From the NCBI GenBank assembly GCA_020635455.1, contig JACJZT010000005.1, positions 264,365 to 328,364 of the forward strand: 64,000 bases of DNA, in the 5' to 3' direction. This DNA is from Flavobacteriales bacterium (lineage in GTDB: Bacteria > Bacteroidota > Bacteroidia > NS11-12g > UBA9320). Under the pieces are notes generated by a model. It had not been told where the DNA came from. It was given only the letters and a program-made list of their open reading frames with translations, and searched no databases. Both the position numbers and the translations under genes were made by a program. The stretch's first letter is position 1. Every line of letters starts with the position of its first letter. Positions 9,037 through 18,691 of this stretch are shown one piece after another.

Positions 9037-10980
9037 TTATTTAAAAAGCATGTCCACTCCTGCCTGATTGATGCTGACCGGGTATTTTGACTTAAGTTCC
9101 TTAATCCAGGCATCTTCCAGGTACGATTGATAATCGGAGGTTGCAACACCCATTATGTCGTTAAGCTGTTTGGGGCTTGGTTCCAGGATCTGGTATATTT
9201 TCACCAGTTTAACTTTTCCCTCGCTCATTGGGATGGTGGTAAGCTGTGGCTTCCACTCAAGGTTATCAATGGTTACATTTTTACCTTTTTCAAACTTGTC
9301 TCTGGTAATTGAAACAGCCAGAGGATCCTTTGAATTCACTTTTTTATAGATCAGACTGTCAGGTTTGTTCTTCTTGATCATTTTTTTAACGGACTTTGCG
9401 ATCTTATCCGAACCACAATCAAAAATTGCAGCTTCAGCTCTTCTTCCCCACATGTATTTGTTTTTGTTTTGTTCGTAAAAGGCCTTTAAACCTGTGGTGT
9501 CTTCAACCGACTTGCTCCACACCATCTGGTCTGTTAATTCGAATAGAAGAATACCATCCCTGTATTCTTTCATGAGGTATTTAAAGTCGAGATATTTTTC
9601 TTCAAGATGATCTTCTTCGTAGGCAAAATTCATTTTTTCCACGAAAGCATTGAAGTATTCATTCCCGATATACTCAAGATTACCTGATTTTTTAGGAGTT
9701 TGAACATCCGAAATGTAATCGGAAAAATCAGAATAGGTGTATTTCTGATCTGCAATGGTAAATAAGGTCGTTTCTGTTTTCGACTTAGCCTTAGGAACCC
9801 AGGCGCCTCTTAACAGGGAGGTATCCAAAGTGGAAATGAACTTTGAAGGTTCTTTAGCCTGCAGTTTATAATTGTTTGATTTTTTAATTCGCTCGATCAC
9901 AACACTATTGCTTTTTCTGGATCTCTCATCGCGACTAACCTTGTATTTAATGGCATCGCGCTGTTCTTCAAGGGAAGGAATTTCTCTCTGATCCAGTTTT
10001 TTGATAATATGCCATCCAAAATCTGTTTTAACCGGCTCTGAATAATCGCCTATGTTTTTTAAGGCAAAGGCTGCTTCTTTAAAATCGACCGGCAACTGAC
10101 CGGTGCTTTTAAACCAGTTCATTTCACCACCTTTGGACTTATTGCTGTAATCTTCGCTGTAAAGCTTTACCATTTCATCAAAAGATTTGCCTTCCTTCAA
10201 TTGTTTGTAAACTGCAAAAATTTTGTCTTTGGCAGCAGCTACCTCACTGTCGTTATTAAAGCGTATCATGATATGAGCTACCTTAATTTCGCCGGCACTT
10301 TTCCTGCGATCGTTCACTTTCAATATATGATAACCGAAACTCGTTCTGAACACCTCCGATATTTCACCTTTGGGTGTGTTGAAGGCCATGGATTCAAAAG
10401 GATAGATCATTTGAAATGCAGAGAAGTAGCCAAGAGAGCCGTAATTTACCTTTGCTGAAGGATCATCAGAGTATTTGTGAGCGGCCGAATCAAACGTGAT
10501 CTTACCTTGCATAAGCTCCTTTCGGATTCCTGCGATTTTTTTATAAGCCTTCAAAGTGTCGGCAGGAGAATCGTCTTTAGAGGACTTTATCAGAATGTGA
10601 CTTGCATTAACTTCCTCAAGCATTCGGTTGTATGCTTCTTCAATAAGTTGTTCTGTAACTTCATTATCGACCAGGTAAGGCTGTGCCAATTGTTTTCGGT
10701 AACCAGCCAGCTCGTTGATAAAGGCTTCATTAGTATCCATTTGCCTTTCGTAAGCTTCTTTTACCTTTAACTTGAACTTTACGTATAATTCGAGGTATTC
10801 CTGAATTTCTTCATCGGTGGGGACGTTTTTCTTTACATCGTTGTTCTTGCTGTAAACCCTCTCAAACTCTGATTGAAAAACAGAATCTTTTCCGTATGTA
10901 AAAATTAAAGCATCACTTTTTTGTGCCCAAACCGGAAAAGAAATTAATGCAACCAATCCAATTAAAAACAGTCTTCTCAT
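9037..10980 (-). CDS. Periplasmic peptidyl-prolyl isomerase with two parvulin domains
   Basis: This is the first gene of the chaperone operon and encodes about 647 residues. The ATG at 10980 is chosen because it starts a good signal peptide (MRRLFLIGLVALISFPVWAQ). After an N-terminal helical segment come two tandem parvulin domains: the first with NASHILIKSS, YSDDPSAKVNYGSLGYFS and TSFGYHILKVNDR, the second with KVAHIMIRF, YSEDYSNKSKGGEMNWF and TDFGWHIIKKLDQR. The C-terminal 270 residues are a PpiD/SurA-like region without a named fold. It probably isomerises proline bonds and holds unfolded outer-membrane or T9SS clients. Confidence 0.88.
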   Translation of the reverse strand: MRRLFLIGLVALISFPVWAQKSDALIFTYGKDSVFQSEFERVYSKNNDVKKNVPTDEEIQEYLELYVKFKLKVKEAYERQMDTNEAFINELAGYRKQLAQPYLVDNEVTEQLIEEAYNRMLEEVNASHILIKSSKDDSPADTLKAYKKIAGIRKELMQGKITFDSAAHKYSDDPSAKVNYGSLGYFSAFQMIYPFESMAFNTPKGEISEVFRTSFGYHILKVNDRRKSAGEIKVAHIMIRFNNDSEVAAAKDKIFAVYKQLKEGKSFDEMVKLYSEDYSNKSKGGEMNWFKSTGQLPVDFKEAAFALKNIGDYSEPVKTDFGWHIIKKLDQREIPSLEEQRDAIKYKVSRDERSRKSNSVVIERIKKSNNYKLQAKEPSKFISTLDTSLLRGAWVPKAKSKTETTLFTIADQKYTYSDFSDYISDVQTPKKSGNLEYIGNEYFNAFVEKMNFAYEEDHLEEKYLDFKYLMKEYRDGILLFELTDQMVWSKSVEDTTGLKAFYEQNKNKYMWGRRAEAAIFDCGSDKIAKSVKKMIKKNKPDSLIYKKVNSKDPLAVSITRDKFEKGKNVTIDNLEWKPQLTTIPMSEGKVKLVKIYQILEPSPKQLNDIMGVATSDYQSYLEDAWIKELKSKYPVSINQAGVDMLFK

Positions 10981-11166
10981 ATTCAAATTTTTGAGGTGCG
11001 AATTTAGGTATAATTGCTTTGTCATCAAAAACAAAGAAAAATGAATAGAGTCATGGAAATGACAAATATTTTATTTCAAATAATGTTTCGAAATTTGATG
11101 GCGTTCATAAACAAAGAAGGCATAAATCGAATGATCTATGCCCCTTTGTCGTAAGAAGTAGTTAGT

Positions 11167-11628
11167 TTATACTTTAACTTCAGTTTCCCAACCCTCCTCA
11201 GTCTTTTTTATGGTTAAACCTACATCGCAATAGATGCCGTTTACAACCAGGGGCAATCTGGAATTGTTGTATCCCATTCTGCCGAGATATTCGTATGTTT
11301 CTTTTTGTGTTTCAAAAAATTTCTTTTCTACCTTCGCCTGATCGGGAGTTTCCGAAACAGGGTTTGAGGCATGCACAGGACCAAAAGCATTCTTTAATTC
11401 GTTTACTCTGGCTTTAAGCAATTCAATAAAGCGTTCGTCGGCATAATCAGGAACCGTAAGAGTAATTATGCGCTGGTTGTTTTTACCCAGCCAATACCTC
11501 GACCTGCAAGAACTACTGCAGTATTTCGCATCATTCCGGTTAGCGGTAAACTCTATTCCACAGCACTGGCAAATGGTTAGGGGTTTCGAATAGTTTAGTT
11601 TCTTCTCTACTGATGTTATACGCTCCAT
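11167..11628 (-). CDS. Small zinc-ribbon protein of unknown function
   Basis: This 153-residue protein has an N-terminal zinc ribbon of four cysteines arranged CQCCGIEF...KYCSSSCRSRYW, similar to the treble-clef knuckles found in several small DUF families. The rest is a short helical linker followed by a mixed region ending in a GWETEVKV strand. No catalytic motif is seen. It stands alone between the chaperone operon and the transhydrogenase genes, about 95 bases from the latter. Nucleic-acid or protein binding is the likely role, but this is inference from the ribbon alone. Confidence 0.65.
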   Translation of the reverse strand: MERITSVEKKLNYSKPLTICQCCGIEFTANRNDAKYCSSSCRSRYWLGKNNQRIITLTVPDYADERFIELLKARVNELKNAFGPVHASNPVSETPDQAKVEKKFFETQKETYEYLGRMGYNNSRLPLVVNGIYCDVGLTIKKTEEGWETEVKV

Positions 11629-11723
11629 AGCTCTTTAGGTGTTTAATACACGCAAAGATTGGGCATTTATTAGAGTATCCGAAAACGGTTAATAAACAGG
11701 TGTTGTTTATTATGGACAGATTT

Positions 11724-13127
11724 TTAAAGCGCTTTGACCTCTGAGATCAACTGTGTGAGTGTCTTTTTTGCGTCTCCAAAAAGCATGGAAGATTTGGGCT
11801 GGTAGAAGAGTTCGTTCTCAATTCCTGCATAGCCCGCCTTCATACTTCTCTTCATGATGATGATGTTTTTGGCATTTTCAACGTCCAGTATGGGCATTCC
11901 GTATATAGGGCTGCTTGGGTCGGTTTTGGCGGCAGGATTCACTACATCGTTTGCCCCGATCACCAAAACCACATCAGTAGTTGCAAATTCAGGATTTATG
12001 TTTTCCATTTCAACCAGTTTGTCGTAGGCCACATTGCTTTCAGCAAGCAAAACGTTCATATGGCCGGGCATACGTCCGGCAACGGGATGAATGGCATATT
12101 TAACCTCCACACCTTCTTTTTCAAGCAATTCTTCCAGTTCATGACAAACATGCTGTGCCTGTGCAACCGCCAAACCATATCCGGGAACAAAGATCACCTT
12201 AGAAGCATATTTTAGCAAAATGGCAGAGTCGGACGCGTTGATCTCACGTATGGTTCCTCCAAATTTCTCGCTTCCTTCAGATGCGGCAGACGATCCACCA
12301 AAATTGCCGATCAGTACGTTGGTAAGACTTCGGTTCATTGCTTTACACATTACAATGGTGAGCAGGGTTCCGGCCGATCCGACCAAAATACCTCCAACCA
12401 GCATAACCTTATTGTCGTAAAGGAATCCACCCATGGCTGCTGCAACTCCGGTAAAGGAATTCAGCAGTGAGATCACAACCGGCATGTCAGCGCCACCTAT
12501 CGGAAGTACAAACAAAATTCCATATATGACCGACATTGTCCAGATCGCATAGAAATAGGTCGCCACATCGGGAGTGCCAGAATAAATGGTGTAAAACATG
12601 GCTCCGAGAATTAAAAGCAACAAGCCTATGTTGACCACCTGCTGAAAAGACAGGGAATAGTCCTTGACCCTTCCGCTCAACTTACCCCAGGCAACCATAC
12701 TTCCTACAAAAGATACAGAACCGATGATCAAACCAAGCATGATGATCAAAAGCTCACCACTTGGAAGGTTTCCGGCCTCATTTGCATGGGTAAGGTGCCT
12801 GAATTCAACTGCTGAAATAAGCATTGCACAGGCTCCACCCATACCATTGAACAAGCTGACCATTTCCGGCATCTGGGTCATTTTGACCTTTTTTGCCGTT
12901 ACGGTACCTAAAATACTTCCGATGATAAGTCCTCCAAAGATCCAGCCATAATTTGAAACCAAAATTCCCTCATAGAGGAAAATGGTACCTAAAATGGCAA
13001 TGGTCATCCCAAATGCAGCAACCAGATTACCCTTGCGGGCCGTATCGGGTTTGCTCAGCATTTTCAATCCAATGATAAAGGAAACGGATCCAATAAGATA
13101 AATTACTTGTAAAATTTGGCTGTTCAT
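11724..13127 (-). CDS. pntB: NAD(P) transhydrogenase subunit beta
   Basis: This 467-residue inner-membrane protein is the beta subunit of proton-translocating transhydrogenase, which uses the proton gradient to reduce NADP+ with NADH. The first 270 residues hold about nine membrane helices, including the conserved loop SLLNSFTGVAAAMGGF. The C-terminal 180 residues are the NADP(H)-binding domain III, with VIFVPGYGLAVAQAQ, YAIHPVAGRMPGHMNVLLAE and VLVIGANDVVNPAA. Length matches the family. It follows the two alpha-subunit genes in the order AA-AB-B with 16 bases to the preceding stop, so the three are cotranscribed. Confidence 0.96.
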   Translation of the reverse strand: MNSQILQVIYLIGSVSFIIGLKMLSKPDTARKGNLVAAFGMTIAILGTIFLYEGILVSNYGWIFGGLIIGSILGTVTAKKVKMTQMPEMVSLFNGMGGACAMLISAVEFRHLTHANEAGNLPSGELLIIMLGLIIGSVSFVGSMVAWGKLSGRVKDYSLSFQQVVNIGLLLLILGAMFYTIYSGTPDVATYFYAIWTMSVIYGILFVLPIGGADMPVVISLLNSFTGVAAAMGGFLYDNKVMLVGGILVGSAGTLLTIVMCKAMNRSLTNVLIGNFGGSSAASEGSEKFGGTIREINASDSAILLKYASKVIFVPGYGLAVAQAQHVCHELEELLEKEGVEVKYAIHPVAGRMPGHMNVLLAESNVAYDKLVEMENINPEFATTDVVLVIGANDVVNPAAKTDPSSPIYGMPILDVENAKNIIIMKRSMKAGYAGIENELFYQPKSSMLFGDAKKTLTQLISEVKAL

Positions 13128-13143
13128 TTTTTTAGAGGTCTCC

Positions 13144-13437
13144 TTATTTTTTCTTTTTAAACATTTCCAACATTCTGTCGGTTACCACAAAACCTCCAAC
13201 AACGTTGAGGGTTCCTAAGATAACCGCTACAAAACCAAGCAAGGTCGCAAACATATTATCGGCCTGGCCCATGATAATGATCGCTCCGATGATCACAACA
13301 CCGTGAATGGCATTGGCACCGCTCATTAAAGGTGTATGCAACACAGACGGAACCTTTTCTATAAGTTCAACCCCCACAAAGATCATCAGTATCACCAGAT
13401 AGATGATTTGAATATTTGAGTTAATAAATTCTAACAT
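13144..13437 (-). CDS. pntAB: NAD(P) transhydrogenase subunit alpha, membrane part
   Basis: This 97-residue protein is the separate membrane part of the alpha subunit, as in three-subunit transhydrogenases such as that of Rhodospirillum rubrum. It has three to four hydrophobic helices and the conserved VPSVLHTPLMSGANAIHG segment. The ATG at 13437 is chosen; the frame is open back to 13599, but that extension reads through the 3' end of pntAA and has no membrane character. It lies between pntAA (28 bases) and pntB (16 bases). Confidence 0.93.
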   Translation of the reverse strand: MLEFINSNIQIIYLVILMIFVGVELIEKVPSVLHTPLMSGANAIHGVVIIGAIIIMGQADNMFATLLGFVAVILGTLNVVGGFVVTDRMLEMFKKKK

Positions 13438-13465
13438 TATATTGTTTAATTGGTCTTTTTTTGTT

Positions 13466-14566
13466 TTAAGAATTAAGTATTTCACCACCTTTGGTAATGA
13501 TGGTCGCCTGAGTGATCTCTTCTTCCATTTCCCATTTAAAACCTTCAGCAGTGCAAAGGTGATCGAGGAAAGTTGCCATATTTTTGGCGTACAATTCACT
13601 GGCTACATTGGCCAGCGAGCCTGGTAAATTACTCACTCCTACCAGCTTCACCCCGTTTTTGGTAACGATCTTGTCCATTTCACTCAGTTCACAATTTCCA
13701 CCTTGTTCAACAGCCATATCTACAATAACGGAGCCCAGTTTCATTTGTTTAACCTGCTCCTCTGTAATCAGTACGGGAGCTTTTCGACCGGGAACCTGGG
13801 CTGTGGTAATCACAAGATCGGCCTGAAAAAGGCTTTTGTTGACCGCTTCTTTTTGTTTCTGAAGGTATTCGGCAGATGCTTCCTTGGCATAACCGCCTTC
13901 GCTTTGCACGCTGGCGCCTTCAACGGTTATAAATTTGGCACCAAGGCTTTCTGCCTGTTCTTTGGTTTCGGGCCTTACATCGGTTGCTTCTACCACTGCA
14001 CCAAGACGCTTAGCGGTGGCTATGGCCTGTAAACCTGCAACTCCTACTCCGTAAATAAGTACTTTGGCAGGGGTAATGGTTCCGGCAGCGGTCATCATTA
14101 AAGGAAATATTTTACCCATCTGATCCGCTCCCAGGATCACCGCCTTATAACCGGCGAGATTGGCCTGAGAACTAAGTACATCCATACTTTGAGCGCGAGA
14201 GATCCGTGGTATGGCATCCATGCTAACTGCGGTTACCTTTTTTGCGGCCAGAGACTGTATAAGTTCAGGGTTTGATTTGTGAAGCAACATGGATATCCAG
14301 ATGCAACCTTCTTTTACTTTTGATATTTCTTCCCCGGAAGGAGCATTTATTCTCAGGATCACTTCTGAGCCGGAATAAATCTCTTCGGTATTGACAACAG
14401 ATGCACCTGCTGTTCTATATGATTCGTCGCTGTATGAACTTCCTTCACCGGCGCCGCTTTCAACAAGTATGGTATGACCTTTTCCAATCAGATTTTTGGC
14501 AACGTTTGGCGACATGGCCACTCGTTTTTCATTGGGTTTAGTTTCTTTTAATACACCAAGTTTCAC
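13466..14566 (-). CDS. pntAA: NAD(P) transhydrogenase subunit alpha, NAD-binding part
   Basis: This 366-residue soluble subunit binds NAD(H) (domain I) and delivers hydride to domain III of PntB at the inner face of the membrane. It starts with the family signature MKLGVLKETKPNEKRVAMSP. It also carries the dinucleotide-binding loop in VLIYGVGVAGLQAIATAKRLGA, the REQxx-like mobile-loop region, and VITTAQVPGRKAPVLITEEQV. It belongs to the alanine dehydrogenase/PntA fold and lacks the membrane tail, which is encoded by the next gene. A good promoter lies 28 bases upstream. Confidence 0.96.
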   Translation of the reverse strand: MKLGVLKETKPNEKRVAMSPNVAKNLIGKGHTILVESGAGEGSSYSDESYRTAGASVVNTEEIYSGSEVILRINAPSGEEISKVKEGCIWISMLLHKSNPELIQSLAAKKVTAVSMDAIPRISRAQSMDVLSSQANLAGYKAVILGADQMGKIFPLMMTAAGTITPAKVLIYGVGVAGLQAIATAKRLGAVVEATDVRPETKEQAESLGAKFITVEGASVQSEGGYAKEASAEYLQKQKEAVNKSLFQADLVITTAQVPGRKAPVLITEEQVKQMKLGSVIVDMAVEQGGNCELSEMDKIVTKNGVKLVGVSNLPGSLANVASELYAKNMATFLDHLCTAEGFKWEMEEEITQATIITKGGEILNS

Positions 14567-14594
14567 GCTTTGTTTCCTTTTTTAAAATTTGCCA

Positions 14595-14625
14595 CGAACC
14601 TACATTTTTTTTCGAAGAATGGCAA
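14595..14625 (-). promoter_or_regulatory. Promoter of the transhydrogenase operon
   Basis: On the minus strand a TTG (14625-14623) is followed after 20 bases by TAGGTTCG (14602-14595), which fits the Bacteroidota -33/-7 pattern TTG-N19-21-TAnnTTTG with one mismatch. It lies 28 bases before the pntAA start. The rest of the gap 14567-14880 holds nothing else I can identify. Confidence 0.5.
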
Positions 14626-14880
14626 TAGCATCAAAACGCATCGAAATGAGCGCACTGTAGCTGAAAGAAATGTACTCTGACAAGAGAGTAAAAAGTTAAT
14701 CAAAACAAATGACCTTAGAATGGATGCGCTTACCGGATCCCTAAAACCGCATTTTTTGCAAGTGCTGTCAAAAGAAGTTTTATTTTAACAGAATCGTAGT
14801 TCCTGCGCGTTTTCCTAATAGTAGTATCATTTATTTTAAAGGTAGAGTCTTTTCTGAAAGTCTTTAAGTAAGGTATTTTT

Positions 14881-16191
14881 TTATTCGGTCGTAATTTTTT
14901 TAAGCATGTTTATCGCATTTCGATTGTTGGGATCAAGTTCAATTGCCTTTTTGTAGGCATTAATTGCTTCTTTCATCCGGTTCATCAAGCTTAAACATTC
15001 ACCATAACTGTCCCAGGCATTTGAACTTAACGGGTTGTTTTGGGTGTTTTTTTCAAACAACACAAGAGCGTCCTGCAATCTTTTCTGTTCTATTCTGAGG
15101 TATCCTAAATAATTGATCGCACTTTCACTTTTCGGGTTATTTTTATAATTTAGTTCTGCTACAGCTGCTGCTTTTTCAATCTGATCCTTACGCCAAAAAT
15201 TGTCAACAATACCCTTTAAAAACGATTCGGGTGGCATAAACATATAGCCCATTTTACGGGAAACAAGTTTGAAATGATCTTCAAGAATTGCCATTGCACC
15301 TGAGGCACTCAAAGCAGTATCATATAGTTGTTGAGCATTCGTAAATTCATACCAGGCAAAAATGGATTGCAACCCATCGTATAAACCTAAAAATGTTACG
15401 CCGGCATGCCTCTCATTGGGATAATATTTCCAGCTAAAATCCATACCCTGAATGTTTTTTAGTTTAAATGCATTACAAAAACGCATGATAGCCCTCATGT
15501 GCCTTGCTTCACCAGAATTATCCTTATTGATGATCGCTGTGTCTGTCAGTACAGGCATTGTTTGAGCCATGGCCACGAACATTGATTTATCGGAAAAATT
15601 GACCTTCCTGATCATAGAATCCGTTCTGAACGACCATTTATTCAGATCATGACCAAGGCTTGGATCCAACGCGATGTATGCATTAAAAGTGCTGGAATTA
15701 TACACAGCAGAATGGGCCACCCTGAGGCCTCCTACAGAATGGCCAACCAACAGCCGAAAGGGTTTTGTTGGATAATTCCGGTCTAAATAAGGAATTAATT
15801 CTTTGTCCAAAAAATCGGCAAATTTGTCATTTTCAAATGGATTATCTTCGTTAAATCCGGGGAACAGATCTTTCATTCTATTTGGATGCCTTATTCCAAC
15901 AACAATCATTTTCGGGCATTTATTGTTTCCATAATCGCTGCTCAAATGATCTACGATTCCGATGGTTTTGGTAAATAATGCATCCCCATCAAAAACGATC
16001 ATTAAAGGAAATGAATCCTTTTGTGAAGTTATAGGTGGTACATGGATGATGATTTCACGCTTCTGGCTTAATATTTTTGACTGAATCACATCAACATGCC
16101 CAATCGTAATTGAGCTATTGTCTTGTGCGAAAGAGGTCAGATGGAAAATCAGGCACGTTAAAAACGTTAAATAGGGTTTAATTAATTTCAT
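14881..16191 (-). CDS. Secreted esterase-D-like alpha/beta hydrolase with C-terminal TPR
   Basis: This 436-residue protein has a signal peptide (ending TSFAQ). An esterase-D/ferri-siderophore-esterase type alpha/beta hydrolase domain covers about residues 25-290. The nucleophile elbow is GHSVGG, and the likely catalytic histidine is in NERHAGVTFLG. The C-terminal 110 residues carry two to three tetratricopeptide repeats (NPLSSNAWDSYGECL, then AINAYKKAIELDPNNRNAINML), a protein-binding module seen in some Bacteroidota members of this family. The substrate is not evident. It is the last of three neighbouring hydrolase genes on this strand, 35 bases after the previous one. Confidence 0.85.
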   Translation of the reverse strand: MKLIKPYLTFLTCLIFHLTSFAQDNSSITIGHVDVIQSKILSQKREIIIHVPPITSQKDSFPLMIVFDGDALFTKTIGIVDHLSSDYGNNKCPKMIVVGIRHPNRMKDLFPGFNEDNPFENDKFADFLDKELIPYLDRNYPTKPFRLLVGHSVGGLRVAHSAVYNSSTFNAYIALDPSLGHDLNKWSFRTDSMIRKVNFSDKSMFVAMAQTMPVLTDTAIINKDNSGEARHMRAIMRFCNAFKLKNIQGMDFSWKYYPNERHAGVTFLGLYDGLQSIFAWYEFTNAQQLYDTALSASGAMAILEDHFKLVSRKMGYMFMPPESFLKGIVDNFWRKDQIEKAAAVAELNYKNNPKSESAINYLGYLRIEQKRLQDALVLFEKNTQNNPLSSNAWDSYGECLSLMNRMKEAINAYKKAIELDPNNRNAINMLKKITTE

Positions 16192-16226
16192 TTTGTTTTA
16201 AGTTCTATATTTAATCAGTTTTGTTG

Positions 16227-17213
16227 TTATTTAATACATTCTTGTATCCAATGCAGACATTCAACAGGTTCAGCAATAGACCTGGAGTGTGGATGCCTCA
16301 TGCCATTGGGGCGAATACCTTTCCCTAATGCGTTGATGAATTCTGCGCGATTATTTCCCATTTGATGGAGGTCATTTATCATTGCTGTCTGGTCTAAGGC
16401 ATTCATGTCATATAAATCTACATTTCTGTTTCTTAGATGCCAGTCGATATCTGGGTCAGAATATATCCTAATTGGAATATTTCTCAAATATTTTGCATTT
16501 CCACCTTCAATTTGGTTGTGTGAATACATGGAATAATAAATATACTTTTCAGGATGAACTTCCGGATTGTCACCAAATTGAGCTTCCATTCTTTCCAGAT
16601 AAGAATTTGCCTCCCCAACCGCAGCTGCGGACATATTCTTTTTTGCAGTTCTGATAAATGAATAATACAAATTTATGAAATCAACCGGAGGGTCGATACC
16701 ATATACTGCCTTTGGCTTGATGTAAGTATTTACACTGTCCTGATGTGCAAATTCCGTGTATCGAATGGCGTTCATGCCTCCTAAAGAAAAACCACCAATA
16801 ACTACTTTGTCCATAGGTGCTTTATATTTTTCAAAAACATCCCGGAATGTTATATTGAGAAACCCTATGGCGGTTTGGTCCATGCATAAATTGAAATTTA
16901 TGGAAGGCACAACTGTCATGATGCCACTATCGGATGCAATAGAAGCAAGCTTTAGGTTGTTGTTAAATGCATCTTCTGCCACCTCCCAGGTAGAAGGCAA
17001 GATAATTAGTACTCCTTTGATTTCGCCTTGGGGAGCTAGGGCGTAATAAAACAGCTCTGTTGAATCTCCATCATTAACATAAATGGAAGATGTGTCCTTT
17101 ATGTGCAAATAGTGTTTTTTTCGATTTGAATTAAAAACTTCACTTGAATTGGTTTGTGCGTTTGAACATATAAAAACGAGTAAAATAATAGTTGAGAAAA
17201 GAAGTTTTTTCAT
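16227..17213 (-). CDS. Secreted alpha/beta hydrolase-like protein, paralogue 1
   Basis: This 328-residue protein has a signal peptide ending SNAQ. The elbow GGFSLGGMNAIRY gives the nucleophile serine of an alpha/beta hydrolase. It is clearly paralogous to the next gene. Both share the elbow, the following 'hypothetical acyl pocket' segment (DPPVDFINLYYS here), a YSDPDIDWHLRNRN-like segment, GNNRAEF, and the ending NGMRHPHSRSI...WI. The RHPHS element probably supplies the catalytic histidine. Only 11 bases separate the genes, so this is a tandem duplication within an operon. Substrate unknown; peptide or ester hydrolysis in the periplasm or outside is the likely role. Confidence 0.75.
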   Translation of the reverse strand: MKKLLFSTIILLVFICSNAQTNSSEVFNSNRKKHYLHIKDTSSIYVNDGDSTELFYYALAPQGEIKGVLIILPSTWEVAEDAFNNNLKLASIASDSGIMTVVPSINFNLCMDQTAIGFLNITFRDVFEKYKAPMDKVVIGGFSLGGMNAIRYTEFAHQDSVNTYIKPKAVYGIDPPVDFINLYYSFIRTAKKNMSAAAVGEANSYLERMEAQFGDNPEVHPEKYIYYSMYSHNQIEGGNAKYLRNIPIRIYSDPDIDWHLRNRNVDLYDMNALDQTAMINDLHQMGNNRAEFINALGKGIRPNGMRHPHSRSIAEPVECLHWIQECIK

Positions 17214-17224
17214 TTTTTGCTTTG

Positions 17225-18154
17225 TTAATTAAGCAGGTTATTCATCCATTGTATCAATTCAACTTCATTCACAATTGACCATGAATGCGGGTGTCGCTGA
17301 CCATTTGATCGATATCCTGTTTGATAGGATTGCATAAACTCAGCCCTTTTATTACCCATAAGAATTAAGCGATTTATTAATTCGGAGGTTACTAAATAGT
17401 TTGATCCACTTACGGATTGGTTTCGGTTTTGCAGCCACCATGAAATGTCCACATCATGGTAAACCCTTACAGCAGTATTGCTTAAATACTTCTCATTCTC
17501 TCCATTTTTTTTATCCATGCTAAATGGATTAATGCCTGCATAATAGGTAAAATTAACCACGGGGTCGCCATGGTCCTCTTTAATTAGTTTCATGGCTCTT
17601 TCAGCCTCTTCCACTGCTACTTCGGAATATTTATATTTTGCAGCTTCTTCAAGTTCACTCCAAATGGTGAAAAAGTCAATAGGAGAGTCTACAACAAAAA
17701 CGCCTTTGGGTTTAACAGGGAATCTTTTGGGAAATTCATTGCAAAGTTCGACGTAGCGAAGTGCTATCATTCCGCCTGCAGAAAAACCACCTATGACAAA
17801 CTTATCACCCTTTACATTATACCGCTTCATAACGTCAATAAGCACTGTACTTATTTTTGCCTGAGTCATTGAATCGGCATATAGTTTATTACCGGCTGCA
17901 AAAAAAATTGTCAGAATATTATTTACATAAGATACATTGTGCATCTTTGTTTCAGGAGGAGTATCTTCGGCTCTTTGTCCAAAACCTGCAATAAGCACCA
18001 ATACACCTTCGATGTTGTCGGACTGAGGTTCAACCACATGATAATGGCCACTAAAAAAATCACTTGTATCAAGGTCTATTCTTTTTAAAGTTTGTGTGCA
18101 TGCGTTCTTATAAAAAACAATCAGGCAAAGTGTAAGTATAATTCTGTTTTTCAT
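17225..18154 (-). CDS. Secreted alpha/beta hydrolase-like protein, paralogue 2
   Basis: This 309-residue protein is the upstream partner of the tandem pair. It has a signal peptide (cleavage near ACTQ), the elbow GGFSAGGMIALRY, and the shared C-terminal element NGQRHPHSWSI. Divergence from paralogue 1 is large, so the duplication is old. It is the first gene of the three-hydrolase operon. The 225 bases upstream hold no identifiable feature before the decayed toxin-antitoxin module begins. Confidence 0.75.
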   Translation of the reverse strand: MKNRIILTLCLIVFYKNACTQTLKRIDLDTSDFFSGHYHVVEPQSDNIEGVLVLIAGFGQRAEDTPPETKMHNVSYVNNILTIFFAAGNKLYADSMTQAKISTVLIDVMKRYNVKGDKFVIGGFSAGGMIALRYVELCNEFPKRFPVKPKGVFVVDSPIDFFTIWSELEEAAKYKYSEVAVEEAERAMKLIKEDHGDPVVNFTYYAGINPFSMDKKNGENEKYLSNTAVRVYHDVDISWWLQNRNQSVSGSNYLVTSELINRLILMGNKRAEFMQSYQTGYRSNGQRHPHSWSIVNEVELIQWMNNLLN

Positions 18155-18380
18155 GTTTATCTTATCTAAAATATCTTCTAAGGGTCTGTAGTTGCAATCC
18201 TAACGGCTTTCGAACCTGAAAAGTATTTAACAGGAACGAAAATCGTTCTAAGAATATAATTTCCCAACTTTAAAACCAGAATAATTTGCTGGTGCTGATA
18301 GAGTTTGCTTTGCCTTCTTTATAACAAATCCGGCCTAAATCCTTTAAAACAATTCTATGCATAGATATCGAAAGCAAAAT

Positions 18381-18672
18381 TTACGCTGCATCCAAATCAA
18401 AAGAGTGTATATTTTCTATTTCAGACTTCGTTGCCTTTGTTTCCTCTTCTAAACCATAATCGTCCTGTATCCCAAGCAAGAATTTTGCAGAATTTCCGAA
18501 ATATTTTGAAAATCTTAGAGCTGTATCTGCTTTAATTCTACGATTACATTTTAGAATTTCACCAATTCTGATCTGCGGAATAAATGTTTCTTTGGCTTAT
18601 CGGTAAACCGAAATACCAAATGGTTCAAGATCCTCCTCTCTTACTATTTCACCGGGATGTATGTATTTTCAT
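18381..18672 (-). pseudogene. higA: Decayed HigA-type antitoxin
   Basis: Read on the minus strand, this stretch encodes an XRE/HigA antitoxin. It begins YIHPGEIVREEDLEPFGISVY and continues FIPQIRIGEILKCNRRIKADTALRFSKYFG to FLLGIQDDYGLEEE. It is broken twice. An in-frame TAA replaces the codon after SVYR, where the family has leucine, and the apparent ATG (18672-18670) is out of frame with the body. No full-length protein can be made. The family works as a DNA-binding autorepressor that neutralises HigB. Confidence 0.8.
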
Positions 18673-18691
18673 GATTCCATAGCCTTAACTT

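Noticed and set aside
14567..14880. Possible small RNA or gene fragment in the gap upstream of pntAA
   Set aside because: Apart from the promoter, no frame, hairpin with T run, or recognisable remnant was found.
18155..18380. Possible tRNA-like segment (TTCGAACCTG)
   Set aside because: No acceptor stem, anticodon arm or D arm can be built around it.
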